Assembly: GCA_039621445.1 (NCBI GenBank)
Contig: CP154956.1
Coordinates: 64,930,257 to 64,994,256, forward strand
DNA from: Euglena gracilis
Lineage: Eukaryota; Euglenida; Euglenophyceae; Euglenales
Length of the DNA: 64,000 bases
Direction of reading: 5' to 3'
Shown: positions 10,161 to 21,287 of the stretch, in pieces
Layout of the letters: the number at the start of each line of letters is the position of its first letter
How positions within the stretch are numbered: the first letter of the stretch is position 1
The notes under the pieces: generated by a model
What the model was told of the DNA's origin: nothing
The model's input: the letters and a program-made list of their open reading frames with translations, nothing else
Databases searched by the model: none
Translations under genes and position numbers: made by a program

Positions 10161-10397
10161 AAGCTGCCCCTGCAGCTTGTTTCGCTCGGAGCCCCCCCAC
10201 TTGATGACCTTCCCCCTAGACTCCACCGCCATGATCCGCGGGTCGGCGATCGAGGAGATTACCGCCCTTGTCGTCTTCCTCCCCCTGACGCCCGCCCCGC
10301 CTACCCGGTGATCTCTCAGCCGAAGGGCCTGAAACCGGCAGCAGCACGCACTGCACGGAAATCCCCCGGCTGAGCAGCGGCGACACCCTCGCGGCGG

Positions 10398-11315
10398 ATG
10401 TCAGCCGGAGCTCAACCAGAGCAGCTTCAGGAGTTACAGGAGGAGAGGACGCTGCGCGCTGCGGGATGGATGATACCGGCTTCGGTTGAGGGCACGTCCC
10501 TCGTGCGGGTGTATGACACTCGCCTCTCGGTGGACTGGTTGCGCGACGTGGCCGCGGAGGTACGGCCCATCGACGACCCGGACACGGTCGGGGTGGTAGG
10601 GGGCGATTTTTCCTCCCAGGAAGACATCTCTGATGCGTCAGCGCTCGCACCGGCGGTACCGCGGAGGTCGCGGCAGCGCCCCTCCCACATCATCATCCCG
10701 CCGCGGGAGCACCTCAGCGTCTGGATACAGCGGCTTCACAGTCAACTCGATTTGGAGGCCCCTTCCACCGTGTACAGCATCGCCGCGGTTGTGGACCGGG
10801 ACAGCTGCCCCAAGGATCTCAGCGCCATGGCCCTGCGTCGGCTCCTTCAGGCGGCTGGCCCGCTCTGCGAGGACCGGCGGGTATCCGTGGAGGCGGTGGC
10901 TGTAGCTGAGCCACCCCTCTTGCGCGTGCCTGCCTCTGAACGTCGGCTGCCCCCGGAGGAGTGGGAGAGGGCTTTCCTCGCCCACAACAAGGTCCTCATG
11001 CTGCTGCATGTCCGGCGCCTGCGTAAGGCCATTCGGGCCACGGCAGATGCTCTGGCGCCAACGGGAAGGTGGATCCACGGCTCGTTGCCGGATACGGACC
11101 CCAACCACCTCGAGCTCCTCCGGGTGGTATATGAGCTGCCCCCGGCGACGCGGCAACGCATTGCAGAGCGGGAGCTACGGCGTGCGCTGTCGAAGGTGGC
11201 TGGTGCGGTGGGGTTGGTCTTTGGTTCAAAACACCAGCTGCGGGCACCCAGCCCACCCATGGCGAAGTGCCGGCCCTGCTGGCCGTACCGCGGACCGAGG
11301 CGCTGCGCTGGCTGA
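10398..11315 (+). pseudogene. LINE ORF1-like protein, part 1
   Basis: A 305-codon plus-strand frame from Met at 10,398. It has no domain I recognise; it is Arg/Leu/Ala-rich with predicted helices (LRRLLQAAGPLCEDRRVSVE; LHVRRLRKAIRATADALA) that could form a coiled coil or nucleic-acid-binding helical bundle. Its position 5' of the endonuclease-RT region and the shared base composition suggest an ORF1 chaperone role, an inference from LINE architecture only. The C-terminal ~20 residues are likely out of frame. Confidence 0.4.
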
Positions 11316-11379
11316 AGGGAAGCCCGCTGTGGAGGCCTCTTCGTGAGACCATTCTGGACCAGCTATACGAGCCCTTCAC

Positions 11380-11784
11380 TTGAGCGGCAGCAGTTCAATC
11401 TGTTTTACCTCAGAACAGCGTGCGGAGGCTGCACGGTTGTGCGATGCCCTCCACGACCTGCCAGGGGTGGTGGGCCTGCTGCCGGCCGAGAAGGACATCG
11501 CCGTGCGCATCAGTGCGACCTCGGCTGCGCCGGCGGATGAGGTGCAGGCCCGCGTCCGCGTTGCCCTCCAAGATCCACAGGCGGCAGTACGACAACAAGT
11601 GCAAGGAGCGGTGTGGTGGAGGATGGGGCCGCTGTCCGACGCCGACCTCTTCCGCGTGCGGGACCTCATCGCCCTAACGGGTCTGTCCCCGCTGCGCGAC
11701 GAAGTGCGATTCGGTGGGGCGGAGAGAGTTTCGGCGCGTCGCCTTCTTCCAAGCGACGGGGCGGCACCCACGCTCCTGTCTTGA
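11380..11784 (+). pseudogene. LINE ORF1-like protein, part 2
   Basis: A 134-codon frame in the same phase as part 1's region of the element, helical and Ala/Arg-rich (FTSEQRAEAARLCDALHDLP; DEVQARVRVALQDPQAAVRQ). No known motif. It is followed by ~800 bp of Pro/Ser/Ala-rich low-complexity coding-like sequence (11,785-12,590) leading to the endonuclease. It may be the tail of ORF1 separated by a frameshift near 11,320-11,380. Confidence 0.35.
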
Positions 11785-12589
11785 CGACGGTGGCTGGGGC
11801 CGTTCTACGTACTCCGCCGTGCTCACTCGCGCCGATCCCCCTCCTCGCCGGCAGCCCGCGTTGTCGGCATCCCCCACCCTCCGCCGCCTCCCGTCCACTA
11901 CCCAGAGACCTTCCCGCCTCCGCGACATGGGGCGGCCCGCGGCATAACCCCCTTGCCCCCGCTGCTAGTGCCACAGCTTCAGCCCGCCCGCCGCCGTCCT
12001 CACTCCTTCCGCAGCCAGCCCCCCCAGCCGCAGCGCCGGCCGCCCTCGTCTTCCGCGCCACAGCACGTGCCGCTCGGCGCCAACACCCCGCCCCCATTCC
12101 GCAGCAGCCCAGCCCCCGTGGATTCTCTGCTTCTCCCGCCCCGACCGCTTCTGCCCCCGGCATCGCGGACTTGGTCGCTGAGCTGCGCAGTATGCGGCCT
12201 TCCCTTGACCGGCAGGCGGTGTAAGTCGCAGAACTCCGCCGGGAAAATGCCGAGCTCCGTGGTCAGCTTGAGGCCTCCCGCCCTGCCCCGCGCATCAATC
12301 TCTTCCAGCATCAACCTTACGCGTCCCCGAGGCCCGCCCCTGCCCACCTGCCGGACAAGACCCTCTCGAGCCAAGACGAGCGCATCGCCGCCGCCTTGTA
12401 TGTCCCGGAGCCCGCGGCTGCCGCGCGCCCCGCCACCCCACCCACGGACGGCGTCATGCGGGTGGATGACAGCGATGCTCGAGGCCGTGCCCGCGACATC
12501 GGCGAGTTCACCCCCGAGAAGCCGGCCGCGAGGAAGCCGCTGCGCGCCGGCTCGGTGGATGGCAGCCGCCATGTCTAGCATGGCAACGT

Positions 12590-13200
12590 TGGGGGCTCTT
12601 GGCCCCACCGGAGAAGTGCAGGCTACCGTCCTGCGGATCGAGACCTGGAATATGTCCCATTGGACGCCTGCAAAGGTGCCCTCCGTCGCCGACCTCACCT
12701 TCGACATCCTCGCCGTCCAAGAAATGCAAATGGCGGCCGTCCTCGTGGAGCGCGCGCACACCACCATCCAGCACCTCGACCTGCACCTCCATCATGGCCG
12801 GCCTGCTCCCCCGCTGGCGCACTGCGAGCATGGTCGCTCCATCGGCGTCGGCTTCCTATGCCGCCGGGGCCACCCCGTATCCCCCGTCGTCCCCCAATTA
12901 CCCGCGTGCTGCCGCCTTTCCCTGATGCGCCGCCTCCATGCCGTCTCCCTGGTCCTCTGCCCGGACCTCTCCCGCGGCGTGCTTCTGCTATCCGTCTATT
13001 CCCACCTGGACCGGCAATCCGTGGAACGCGCCGCATTCGACCTGAACTTCGAGGAGCTGTCCAACTCGGTCGACATGCAGGTCCCCACTCTCCTTCTCGG
13101 CAACTAGAACGGCTCTGCCCTCCCTTCGCGCGACTATTGCAGCCGCTCCGGCCGCCAACGCCCGCCCTACCTCCTCCTCCCCTACCTGACGGTTCCCGGA
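12590..13200 (+). pseudogene. LINE APE-type endonuclease domain
   Basis: Endonuclease/exonuclease/phosphatase motifs in order: LRIETWNMSHW (the N of the first metal site), FDILAVQEMQM (catalytic Glu), SIGVGFLCRRG, RGVLLLSVYSHLD and TLLLGN followed by a TAG (13,105-13,107) then NGSA. Related elements have GD-W/F-N at that last site, so the stop probably replaces an aromatic codon. This family nicks target DNA for target-primed reverse transcription. After the stop the domain shifts frame and its final SDH motif is not clear. Confidence 0.65.
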
Positions 13201-13539
13201 ACCCCGTGGTCCGACGTCCACGCCACCACGCTGCCGGAGCTCCTGCCCATGACCTTCCGCTCGCCACTCTCCTCCGGAGCCGTCGCCGCGTCCTGCATCG
13301 ACCTGATCCTGCGAACTCCGCCGCCCTCCCCCTGGTCCGCTCGGCGACGGTCGACGAGGACTTCCGCGACAGAGGGCATTCCCCAGCCTTTGCTCCATCA
13401 CCCTCTCATCCGGCCGCATCGACTGGTTCCCCCCGCTGCCGCGCCCTCCCCCCCTCCTCCATGGCCCCTCCGCCGACCACGCCTCCTCAGAGCTGTGGTC
13501 CGACCTGCTGCGCCGATGGACCTCCTCTCCAGAAGCCGC

Positions 13540-15590
13540 CGCCCTGTCCCTGTCCTCAGCACACTCCCTGGAGTCCCTCTCTCGCGCCTTGCACGCCGCC
13601 CTGAACCTGGTGGCCCTCGCCGGCGGTTGGTCTACCCGACCCTCCGTCCGCCGGCCCGCCTATGACTCCCCGAAGGTGCTCCAGCTCCGCAGCGTCCTCT
13701 CCCTGCTCCATCGCCTGGAGATGCTCACCTCCGCCCCAGCGCACCCCGGTCCCTGGCCGTTCACCTGGTGCCGAATCCTCGACTCCTTCAATCACCGCGG
13801 AATACGTCTGCCCTACACCTCCGTGCCGCTCCTGCGCTGCGCCATCGCCTCCGAAGCAGCTTCCTGCCGCTCGTCCCTGGATCGCGATCTCCACGCCCTC
13901 CGCCGTGCGCGAAACTGCCGATGGGAAGCCGCGCTACCACGCCTATGGCACGAACGCCTAGCCGCCGTCTTCCGGTGGCTCAAGGCGGAGTCCATCCCCT
14001 TCGCCCCCCGCCACGTCCTCGACGCCTCCGGCCGTCAATGCCTCTCACGCCATGACGTGGACGCCGCGGTGCGGGCCTTCTGGGTGGACGAGGTCCCGCG
14101 TCAGCACGCGAATCAGTGCCCCCCGAAACGATGGACGGCATTCGTCTCCCCGGAGTTCGGCCCCCACATCCCCTCCGCATCATGGCCATCGGCGTCCTGG
14201 TCCGAAGACCGCGTCCGGGCTGCCCTGAAGAGCATGCGCGACGCTGCGGCCCGTGGCATGAACGGCGTGCCACTCGCCACATGCCATGCCATGCCGCCGG
14301 TGTGGTTTGCTGCAATCGCGCGCCTGCTCAACCTCGTGGAGCAGGAGCGGCGTTGGCCGCCGGAGTTGCTCGACGCCTACGTCGCCATGAGCCCGAAGTC
14401 CTCTGGCGGCTCCCGCCCCCAGGATCAACGCCCCATCACCGTGCTGGAGGTGGTGTACCGCGTGTGGTAGAAGGACACCATCTTGCTGTGGGGCACCGTG
14501 CTCCAACAGTTCTTCCTCAGTGACACCGTCTTCGGCTTCCGCTCACAGCGCAGCACCATTCACGCTGCCCAAGCCGACTCCGACCACATCCATTCTGATG
14601 CCGCGGAGAACTCCGAGCTGTTGCTCGCCTCCTTCGACGTGGTGAAGTGCTTCGACTCCCTCCCATGGTGGGCAGTCTTTCGTACCTTGCGCCACGCAGG
14701 GATCACGGCGGCCACCGTCGACTGATTCGAGGCCTTCTACGGCTCCCTGCGGTGCCGCTTCCGCTACCACAGCGTCAACGCAGCATCGTGATCCGCCACC
14801 AATGGGCTCGCCCAAGGGTGGCGCGCCTGCCCAGACCTGCTCAACATCCTCTTCGAAGCGTTCCACCGGTGGGCGGCCTCCTCCGGTGGTGGCCTCTCCG
14901 TCGCCGGTATCCACGTCGCGTCCTTCAGCTTCGCCGATGACCTCGTCCTTGTCGGGCGTTATGCGGCCGCCGTCTCCACCCTGGTGGATGGCTACCTCCG
15001 CTGGTGCTCCCTCCTCGGCGTGCGGATCACCAATTTACAGCTGCGGTCCTCCCTGGGCTCGTGTCACACCGTCACCGTCGGCTAATCCACCTTCTGCTCC
15101 GCCCCGGGGTTCCGCTTCGTCGGCATCGAAGTCCGCCTCCCCGAGCTTTCCGCCTCCCGGACCCACTTCGGCCCCCGCATCCGCAACGCCCTCGCCGCCG
15201 CCAGCGGCCTCCGCTCCCTGCATCTGCCCGCTGCCGTCTGCTGCACTCTGTGGCGGACCGCCGTGCAGCCGAAGGCTGTGCACGGCTGTCAGCTCCGCCT
15301 CGTGCTGCCCTCCGACCTTGCCCCGCTATCCGCCACCGGCAAGTCATTGTTCCACAAACCGCCGCTCGAGCTCAACCCCTGGCGAAGTCCGGACATCGCC
15401 TTGGGCCTCCCCCTGAGCGCTTCCGCCGTCCGCGCTCCCATCGCCGAGGCCGGCCTCCTGCAGCTCCGTTGGCTGCAACTCCTGGCCAACTCCCCAACCC
15501 TCGTCGGCACCATCCACCGCGCCGTGGCCTGCCCCGCTCAGAATGGCATGAGCCCTCCCCCGCCCTACAGTCCGCCCTCACCGCCATAGG
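13540..15590 (+). pseudogene. LINE reverse transcriptase domain
   Basis: A long frame (13,589-14,470) carries the RT lead-in and RGMNGVPLATCHAMP, then SGGSRPQDQRPITVLEVVYR before a TAG at 14,468. The same frame resumes with FGFRSQRSTIHAAQ and ASFDVVKCFDSLPWW (first catalytic Asp). TGA stops follow before FEAFYG and before SATNGLAQG; both sites usually hold Trp or another aromatic. SFADDLVLV at about 14,921-14,953 is the catalytic FADD box, in another frame. Thumb sequence continues to about 15,590 (FRFVGIEVRLPELSASRTHF). Enough is present for a confident domain call but not for activity. Confidence 0.75.
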
Positions 15591-16530
15591 CTGGACGATC
15601 CGGCGCAACCCTTCCTCCGCCCTCGCCGCCGCCTGGCCATCCCTCGCCCCCGAGTGCTCTTGCCCCGGAGAGATCTCCCTCGCCCCCGCCGATGGCTTCC
15701 CCCTCCCGGAGGGCCTTCACCGACGGCTCCCTCGGCCCCCAAGGTGGTGCAGCGGTCTGATGCCCCGACACCGCGACGTCCATCTTACTCACCGTTCCCT
15801 CCCCGCGCAGCAGTACACACTGCGAGCTCGCCGCCCTGGGGTCCGCCCTCTCCCTCTGCCCTCCCGAGGTGTTCACCGACTGGCTTTGCTCTCTCCAGCT
15901 GCTCCGTTGTTGGGGCATGCGCCCGATGTCCGCCGTCCTCCGCTGCCCGGACCGCTTTCCATGTACGCCACGTCCCCGCCCTCGCCCGTTCCTGCTCCTC
16001 CCCGTCGGCCCTCCGTAAAGTGAAGGCGCACGACGACGCGGCCATCTCCGCCGGCCACCCCCTGGCCATGGGCAACGACTCGGCCGACTCCTTGGCGAAG
16101 CAGGAAGCTCACTCCCCAAACCTCCCCGCCTGGGCCCCCCCTGCGGCTTGCCGAGATGCGGTCGACCTCCCATGAGCTCCCCGGTCCTGGACATCGAACA
16201 GCACTTCCCCCTGGCGTGGTGGGACCGCCAGCGCCGGAATTGGGGGTCCCTCGGCTCCCGGCCGCGCCTCGAGCCCCTCTTTCCCCCAGACGTGGCCTTC
16301 GACTGGTCGGTCTCCACCATCATCTTCGCCCGACACTCCCTCCGCTCCAACGCCTTCCACCACCCTCTGCGCCGCCGTCATCAAAACGGTAGCCCGTGTG
16401 CGCTCGGGCTGCCTCGCCACCCAGGCTCGGCGAACGCGGTGCGGCTTCGCCACGGACTCCGCCTGCCCATGTTGCGGTGTGGAGGAGGAGGACGACCTCC
16501 AGCTGCTGGCTGGCTGTCTGGCCACCGGTT
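15591..16530 (+). pseudogene. LINE RNase H and C-terminal Cys-rich knuckle
   Basis: RNase H motifs: AFTDGSLG (first Asp, near 15,715) with GGAAV then TGA; HCELAAL (Glu); FTDWLCSLQLL (Asp); and VKAHDDAAISAGHPLA with MGNDSADSLAKQEAH (final His/Asp site, ~16,015-16,110). Farther on, ACPCCGVEEEDDLQLLAGC resembles the CCHC knuckle that closes many LINE ORF2 proteins, although the expected His is not obvious. Stops and frameshifts split the region. The order EN-RT-RNase H-knuckle matches I/Tad-type LINEs in broad terms. Confidence 0.6.
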
Positions 16531-17030
16531 CCGCGGACTAGTCGGTGGCCATCCCCGAGACCTGGCTGTACGCCGCCCGCCGCGGCGACCTCTCCATCCA
16601 CCCTCCGCCAGCCCCCTGGACAGCGCAGCACCACCTGCCCCTCACCGCCGCGCTCATCTCGACTTCCGCCCTCGCTCACCACCCGACACCCGCCGCCCAT
16701 GCCCTCCGCTTCCTTCGCCGCCTGCATCTGGCCCTGGCCGAGCGCCTCACAGAGCTGCTGAGCCGCCGCTACGCCTTCCTGCTGTCCCCAGACCACCTGT
16801 CCGGAGACGCACCCACGTCCTCGTCATCCTCAGCCACCCCACCCCGCGCTTCCGCCGCCCCTGCTCCCTGCCGCCAGAACGCCAGCTGACGGTCCCCGAC
16901 CTCCGCCTGTTGGAGATCGCTCGCCGCACAATGGCAGCCCCCCTACCCGCCCCCGATCCGATCCCGTTGCATGGGGAGGCCCGACGTCTCTGTGTGTACC
17001 AGGCGTATGCTCTCTGCCCTTCCGATAAGG
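16531..17030. other. LINE 3' region without recognised domain
   Basis: GC-rich sequence continuing from the knuckle; several plus frames are open (16,545-16,889) but Pro/Ala/Arg-rich with no motif. Likely the decayed C-terminal tail and 3' UTR of the non-LTR element. Confidence 0.3.
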
Positions 17031-17287
17031 AAGTAGGCATGAGAGCAGGTCCTATTAGGATCTTCTCACTCCCCCTTTCTCTGTCCACAGGTGGCGTTCT
17101 TTTATATTATTATTTTGCCTTTCTTCCTCGGACATATTACAGTCCGTTATCCTTTCCCTGCCTGCTCCCTGTGCTTTGCTTCGGGAAGTGGGAAAGGGGT
17201 TTTTTGTTACTCTGATTGTCCTGACCCAAGTAGGTCTGCACCAAGGCGAAAGCAAGGCTTTGTGGAAAAGGGGAATCAGACTTACAT
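17031..17287 (+). repeat. LTR-like terminal segment, copy 1
   Basis: About 245 bp beginning AGTAGGCATGAGAGCAG recurs in the same orientation at 45,645-45,887. It contains the near-perfect palindrome GATCCTATTAGGATC, a pyrimidine-rich stretch with CTTTCTCTGTCCACAG, and a distinctive TTACAGTCCGTTATCC. It is followed two bases later by TGGTAGCAGA, which looks like a retrotransposon primer binding site, so it may be the 3' part of an LTR. The 5' part of that LTR is not visible. Confidence 0.55.
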
Positions 17288-17288
17288 T

Positions 17289-17298
17289 TGGTAGCAGA
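17289..17298 (+). promoter_or_regulatory. Primer-binding-site-like sequence
   Basis: TGGTAGCAGA, preceded by TTACATT, matches the first ten bases of the family B primer binding site (TGGTAGCAGAGG at 25,922), complementary to the 3' end of initiator tRNA-Met. It suggests an LTR retroelement whose internal region begins here and whose gag fragment is at 17,810-18,472. Confidence 0.45.
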
Positions 17299-17809
17299 TT
17301 GGTTCGATCCTACGCTGAATGGCAGCGGAGAGCCCCTGTACCGTTATTGCACGTCATGGCGTCAGCTCCCGGCTTCTAGTCAACGTCTAAGCACACGAGC
17401 AGGCTCCGGAAGGCTCTGTACGGTATTACCCGTTACAGCCCCGCTGGTGCCATCACAACTGCTTATTTTTGTAGGTTTTTGTTGTTTTTGCCGTCAGAAA
17501 GATGCAAAGCACATGCCCCAGCCATCAATTCAATTATGACTTATTACAGGCATCTTTGCAAGACTTGACCAAGAAAACGGGGATTGGAAGCTTTTATGTG
17601 AAATTGCTTCCAGTTCCCACGCCGATGAGGCACAACTGGTTCAATTGTCACATTTGCAACATTTGTCATCACTGACGGTTGTCAGCGATGAGCCCTCCAC
17701 GTCGTTGGCTTCAGAGGCTATTGCGGCCTCTTCTGCACTCACCTTGCCACAACGGGGGTATTTGCCTCTGTCTGCGGCAATGGTGCAGTTGCGCACACCG
17801 GAGTGACCC

Positions 17810-18472
17810 GTGGTGATTCCGCCACTGGGCTTCTCTGGTGATGGTGGGCTAGAAACCCCGTGTTTCTTTCAACCACCACCAGCTCTTCCACCGGCAAGCC
17901 TTTACGGAGCTTTGCCACCACCACCCGATCCTGGGTGTTATCTCGCACTGCTTTGGCAGCCGGAGACTCACCTAGTGGTACCAGAACACTCTGGTACATC
18001 CCAACCCATGGATGGCTATGGGAAGGGCACGGGGGAGCTCCTCACTGCTGAGGATGTGCAGGATATCGTTGCTCGGCTTCCAGGGGATCACCCCCTTGTG
18101 AGGCAGTTCAACCATATGCAACAATGCGTTGCAGATTGTGCAACCGCATTGAACAAAGTGCTTCAGTCTGAGGAGGACAACCAGAAACATGCCTTCACCA
18201 AGCTGGAATACCGCTGGAATTACTTGCAGGAAGTTAGCAAATATTGCCAGAGGAATTTCGAAAGTGCAGGTATTGACCTTGCAAACTTTCGGGAAACCTT
18301 TGACAAAATGTGCCAACATCTCCCGCAAAACTTCCGGCAAACTAGTGAATACACGCACGAAGCGGGAGTGAGGAATGACTCCAAGTTTCTGCACTTGCAT
18401 GACTCACTACAACAGTTATCGGGACAATCAGGCCGTAAAAGGCTATTGCAGAAATCTTGCAAGGGTTCCTGA
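17810..18472 (+). pseudogene. gag-like coiled-coil fragment, plus strand
   Basis: A 220-codon frame: a Pro/Gly-rich N-terminus followed by helical sequence (DVQDIVARLPGDHPLVRQFN; CVADCATALNKVLQSEEDN; KLEYRWNYLQEVSKYCQRN). No enzyme motif. It lies ~500 bp after the PBS-like site, where a gag would start, and ends abruptly at a junction with minus-strand sequence near 18,475. Gag identity is inferred from position and coiled-coil character. Confidence 0.4.
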
Positions 18473-18474
18473 TT

Positions 18475-19290
18475 GCCAGTGAGCATTGTGTCATAAAATG
18501 CCCTGAAATCAGGGTTCTCCGTAATTCGGGAACTAGAACCTGCAGATAGAGACTGCATTTCCGTTACTCTGGTAGACACCGATGCATACCGGGTCTGGAG
18601 TTCCCCAATAGCCGTTTGAATACCGCTAAAGTCCGGAACTCGGTGGGAAAGTGCGGAAAAGCTTTGTTGCAAGCCGGCAATGGCCGAGTTAATCCCGCCA
18701 ATGTCGGATTGCAACTGCAACTGCATTGAATCCTGCCGTTGTGCTACTTCCGCTACTTTCGCTCTCGGATTGGATAATCCAACCTGATTTGCGTCACAAT
18801 AGCAGGTTTTCTGCTCCAAACGGGAAGGTTGCTCCTCCAACTGCCGCAAATACGTGCGGGGAGCAAATTTCTCGTTGGCTTGTGACTGGAATTGCCGAAA
18901 CTTTACCGTTTCATCACACAACCGCATAATGCGGTTTTGCGATTCATGGAAAGTTGCGGACAAGGTGGTGGCGAAGTGGTCCACAGACACAAATCCACCA
19001 GTACTGGATGTTGCAGACGAGGAATCTCGTGCATGCAACTGTTGTTGCGAATGCAGCAATGCGGATGAACAGGACTCAATGCCCCTCATTTTATGAATTT
19101 GAGTTGATGCTTGCAGGGTTGGGATGTACTGCAGAATTTCTGGTGATGGCTCACCCTTCAATGCCCCTCCTTTCTGGTTGGAGTTGAGGTTTGGAGGTTG
19201 TGGATGCCCAAGGTTTTGCACTGGCAGTGGCTCCCACTGTGAGCCCCAGTTGAGGCTCATGGGGAAAGTGGAGCACCCCAGTGTGACCTT
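18475..19290 (-). pseudogene. gag-like coiled-coil fragment, minus strand
   Basis: Within a minus-strand frame of 431 codons, the part upstream of 18,475 is a plausible protein: Met near 19,303 (MELVKVTLGCSTFPMSLNW), a Gln/Asn-rich linker, then heptads (SQNRIMRLCDETVKFRQFQS; DSMQLQLQSDIGGINSAIAG; FSGIQTAIGELQTRYASVST). The remaining ~80 codons to 18,220 are antisense to the plus-strand fragment and probably not part of it. The pattern resembles the N-terminal coiled coil of family B gag. No enzymatic domain. Confidence 0.4.
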
Positions 19291-19528
19291 TACCAATTCC
19301 ATCTGACTCTGGTGTGGAACCAAGATCTTCGATTTAATTCCTTTGTGTTTGTACCATTTCTGACCACCAATCGCAAACGTTGCTGCACAATTTTGGGGGA
19401 AAATGCCATGATTTTGGGACAAGACCGCCAAAATTTCAAAGAAACGGGCCGCAGAAATTGCCAAAGGCATGGCGCAAGCGGCCTGGGAGGGGAGTGTTTG
19501 CGGCCCGTCTGGCACAGACGTGGCCGAC

Positions 19529-19775
19529 TTAGCCGGTCACAGCCAAAATTAGGAAGAGCTAAGCCTAATTCACACAGCAAAAATGCCTCCTATATTTGTA
19601 GGTGGCAACAAAGTTGAATAATTTGTCTCATCCGCCTTGGAAGACTTTGTTTTGATGCCTTTGAAGGGTTTTTACTGGTGGAAGTTCTGTCGGAAAGATT
19701 CCACAAGTTTGGTATTTTGAAGCTCAAATCTGGGATTTCGAAGGATTCCAGTGAATAGTGACACTCGGAGAACGG
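19529..19775 (-). repeat. Block B, minus-oriented copy of an inverted repeat
   Basis: Reverse complement of 20,934-21,170 with few differences; it includes TTGAGCTTCAAAATACCAAA and the junction CCGGCTAAGTCGGCCAC at its distal end. On the minus strand it is preceded by block A (19,791-19,922) and followed by block C (19,490-19,528). Confidence 0.75.
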
Positions 19776-20650
19776 GCTCCCACAATCCAGGTCCGAACCG
19801 GCCAAATAGCCGGTGGCAGGCCCTTTGGAGGTACAGGCTGAGGTGAACGTGGGCACCGCCATGCAGGCCTCGCTGAAATCAGCGTCCAAGGTCACATCCC
19901 CCTCCCTGCCAGGAGCCTGGGTTTCCTCCTCCAAACAAGATAACTTGAAACCGACTTTATGGCGGTTGGAGGAGTGACCGTTGTCACCGCGATAAATACC
20001 GCGATGGCGTTGGCCCGGCCGGGGGGAACGAGATCTTGAGCATTGGGATGAGTGGTGATCATTCGATCCGTATTGTGAACAACGAGGTTTGTGACGAGAT
20101 TCGAAATGGCGGGGTGATCGGTTTCCCGATTTACCGTCAAACTGCCGTGGTGAACGGGAATTCTGTTGACCATGAGGATGATCCGCTTCGCGAATGTGAT
20201 CGCGATGCCTCGCGATAAGAATCACGCTTCTGGTGGCACAAGTCGCGGAATCGCGGATTGTGACACGCCGAACACGGGTGGTGGTGGTGCATGTGCACCT
20301 AGAGTCGGGTTATGGAAACGCGACTGTGGAACATTTGGTGCATCTTCGGCAATGCATACTGCCGAAATGCGGTGTAAAGCCAGCTGTTGGTTGGACACAT
20401 TGTCCAAACCGACAGACAAGTCATGCACACTTTGCTCCAAATGCTCAACAAGCCGCAGTTGGCCGCAAATACGGTCAACATCATCCTCCAAAGCGTGAAT
20501 ACGCTTGCGGTAACGGGAAATGTGATCCAAATGTGGGAACGTTTCGGAAATTCTGGTGCAGGGGGGAGCAATCACCAAACAAAATTGTAAATTGTGGTGA
20601 ACCTGATGCCGACCAGGTACCAGTGGTGCATCGCATGGTTGGCACAAAAT
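19590..20650 (-). pseudogene. gag-like fragment with RS-rich tail and altered zinc knuckle
   Basis: Two overlapping minus-strand frames. The first (20,647 down) has a coiled coil (ALEDDVDRICGQLRLVEHLE). The second is Arg/Ser/His-rich and contains CSQYGSNDHHSSQC, which fits the CX2CX4HX4C nucleocapsid knuckle except that the second Cys is Tyr. It then runs through blocks A and B of the inverted repeat. It is probably the C-terminal half of a gag protein; the altered metal ligand parallels the Cys-to-Phe change in family B. RNA binding inferred. Confidence 0.45.
19791..19922 (-). repeat. Block A, minus-oriented copy
   Basis: Reverse complement of 21,288-21,415. On its own strand it reads GGCTCCTGGCAGGGAGGGGG and encodes PGREGDVTLDADFSEA and ACTSKGPATGYLAGSDL, so it derives from coding sequence. 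Confidence 0.75.
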
Positions 20651-20933
20651 ACAACAAAATGTTCAGTGAATTTTGATGGACTGCTGCAGGGAGCAGCAAC
20701 AGCCAACGTAAAACTTACACTTCTTCAACTTCAACAGCTGGATCTAGCATCTGCTCTCCAGCTGAGGCATCTGCCACATCTGACTTCCAAAATCTTCAAA
20801 ATCTTCCCGCATCATGGACCAAATCTGCCAATATCTGCCAAATGTGTTTGCATCACAACCTAAAATGTCTTCTTTCGATGAACCATTCACTGATACTTGA
20901 CCTCCATACCTTGGCAAACCTTGAATACCTTGA

Positions 20934-21170
20934 GTTCTCTGAGTGTCACTTTTCACTGGAATCCTTCGAAATCCCAGATTTGAGCTTCAAAATACCAAAC
21001 TTGTGGAATCTTTCCGACGGAACTTCCACCAGTAAAAACCCTTCAAAGGCATCAAAAAAAAGTCTTCCAAGGCGAATGAGACAAGGTATTCAGCTTTGTT
21101 GCCACCTACGCATTTTTGCTGTGTGAATTAGGCTTCGCTCTTCCTAATTTTGGTTGTGACCGGCTAAGGC
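20934..21170 (+). repeat. Block B, plus-oriented copy
   Basis: Inverted partner of 19,529-19,775. It is followed by a ~60-bp insertion flanked by the repeated 11-mer GACCGGCTAAG, then block C and block A. The order B-C-A here contrasts with A-B-C in the opposite copy. Confidence 0.75.
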
Positions 21171-21287
21171 TCCACAGGAGAGAAAGTGAAATGGGTGTGT
21201 CAGAAACAACAACAACCTGGGCGACCCACAGAGACCGGCTAAGTCGGCCACCTCTGTGCCAGACGGGCCGCCAACAGAAACCCCGGC

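Larger units (their letters stand above)
10161..17030 (+). mobile_element. Non-LTR (LINE-type) retrotransposon, degenerate
   Basis: GC-rich plus-strand element. Two ORF1-like frames, a proline-rich linker, an APE-type endonuclease, a reverse transcriptase with FADD, an RNase H domain and a C-terminal Cys-rich knuckle are found in that order. It interrupts family A at ~10,160. Stops often fall where related proteins have Trp. No poly(A) tail or target duplication was recognised; the 3' limit is put where the repeat at 17,031 begins. Confidence 0.75.

Noticed and set aside
11666-13419. Several long minus-strand ORFs (for example 12,000-12,767)
   Set aside because: Antisense shadows of the LINE linker and endonuclease, which has matching motifs on the plus strand.
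10034-16550. Stop-codon reassignment (TAG/TGA as Trp or Tyr) in the host
   Set aside because: TGG is used freely in the same frames, stops are mixed with frameshifts, and the DVR exons contain no in-frame stops.
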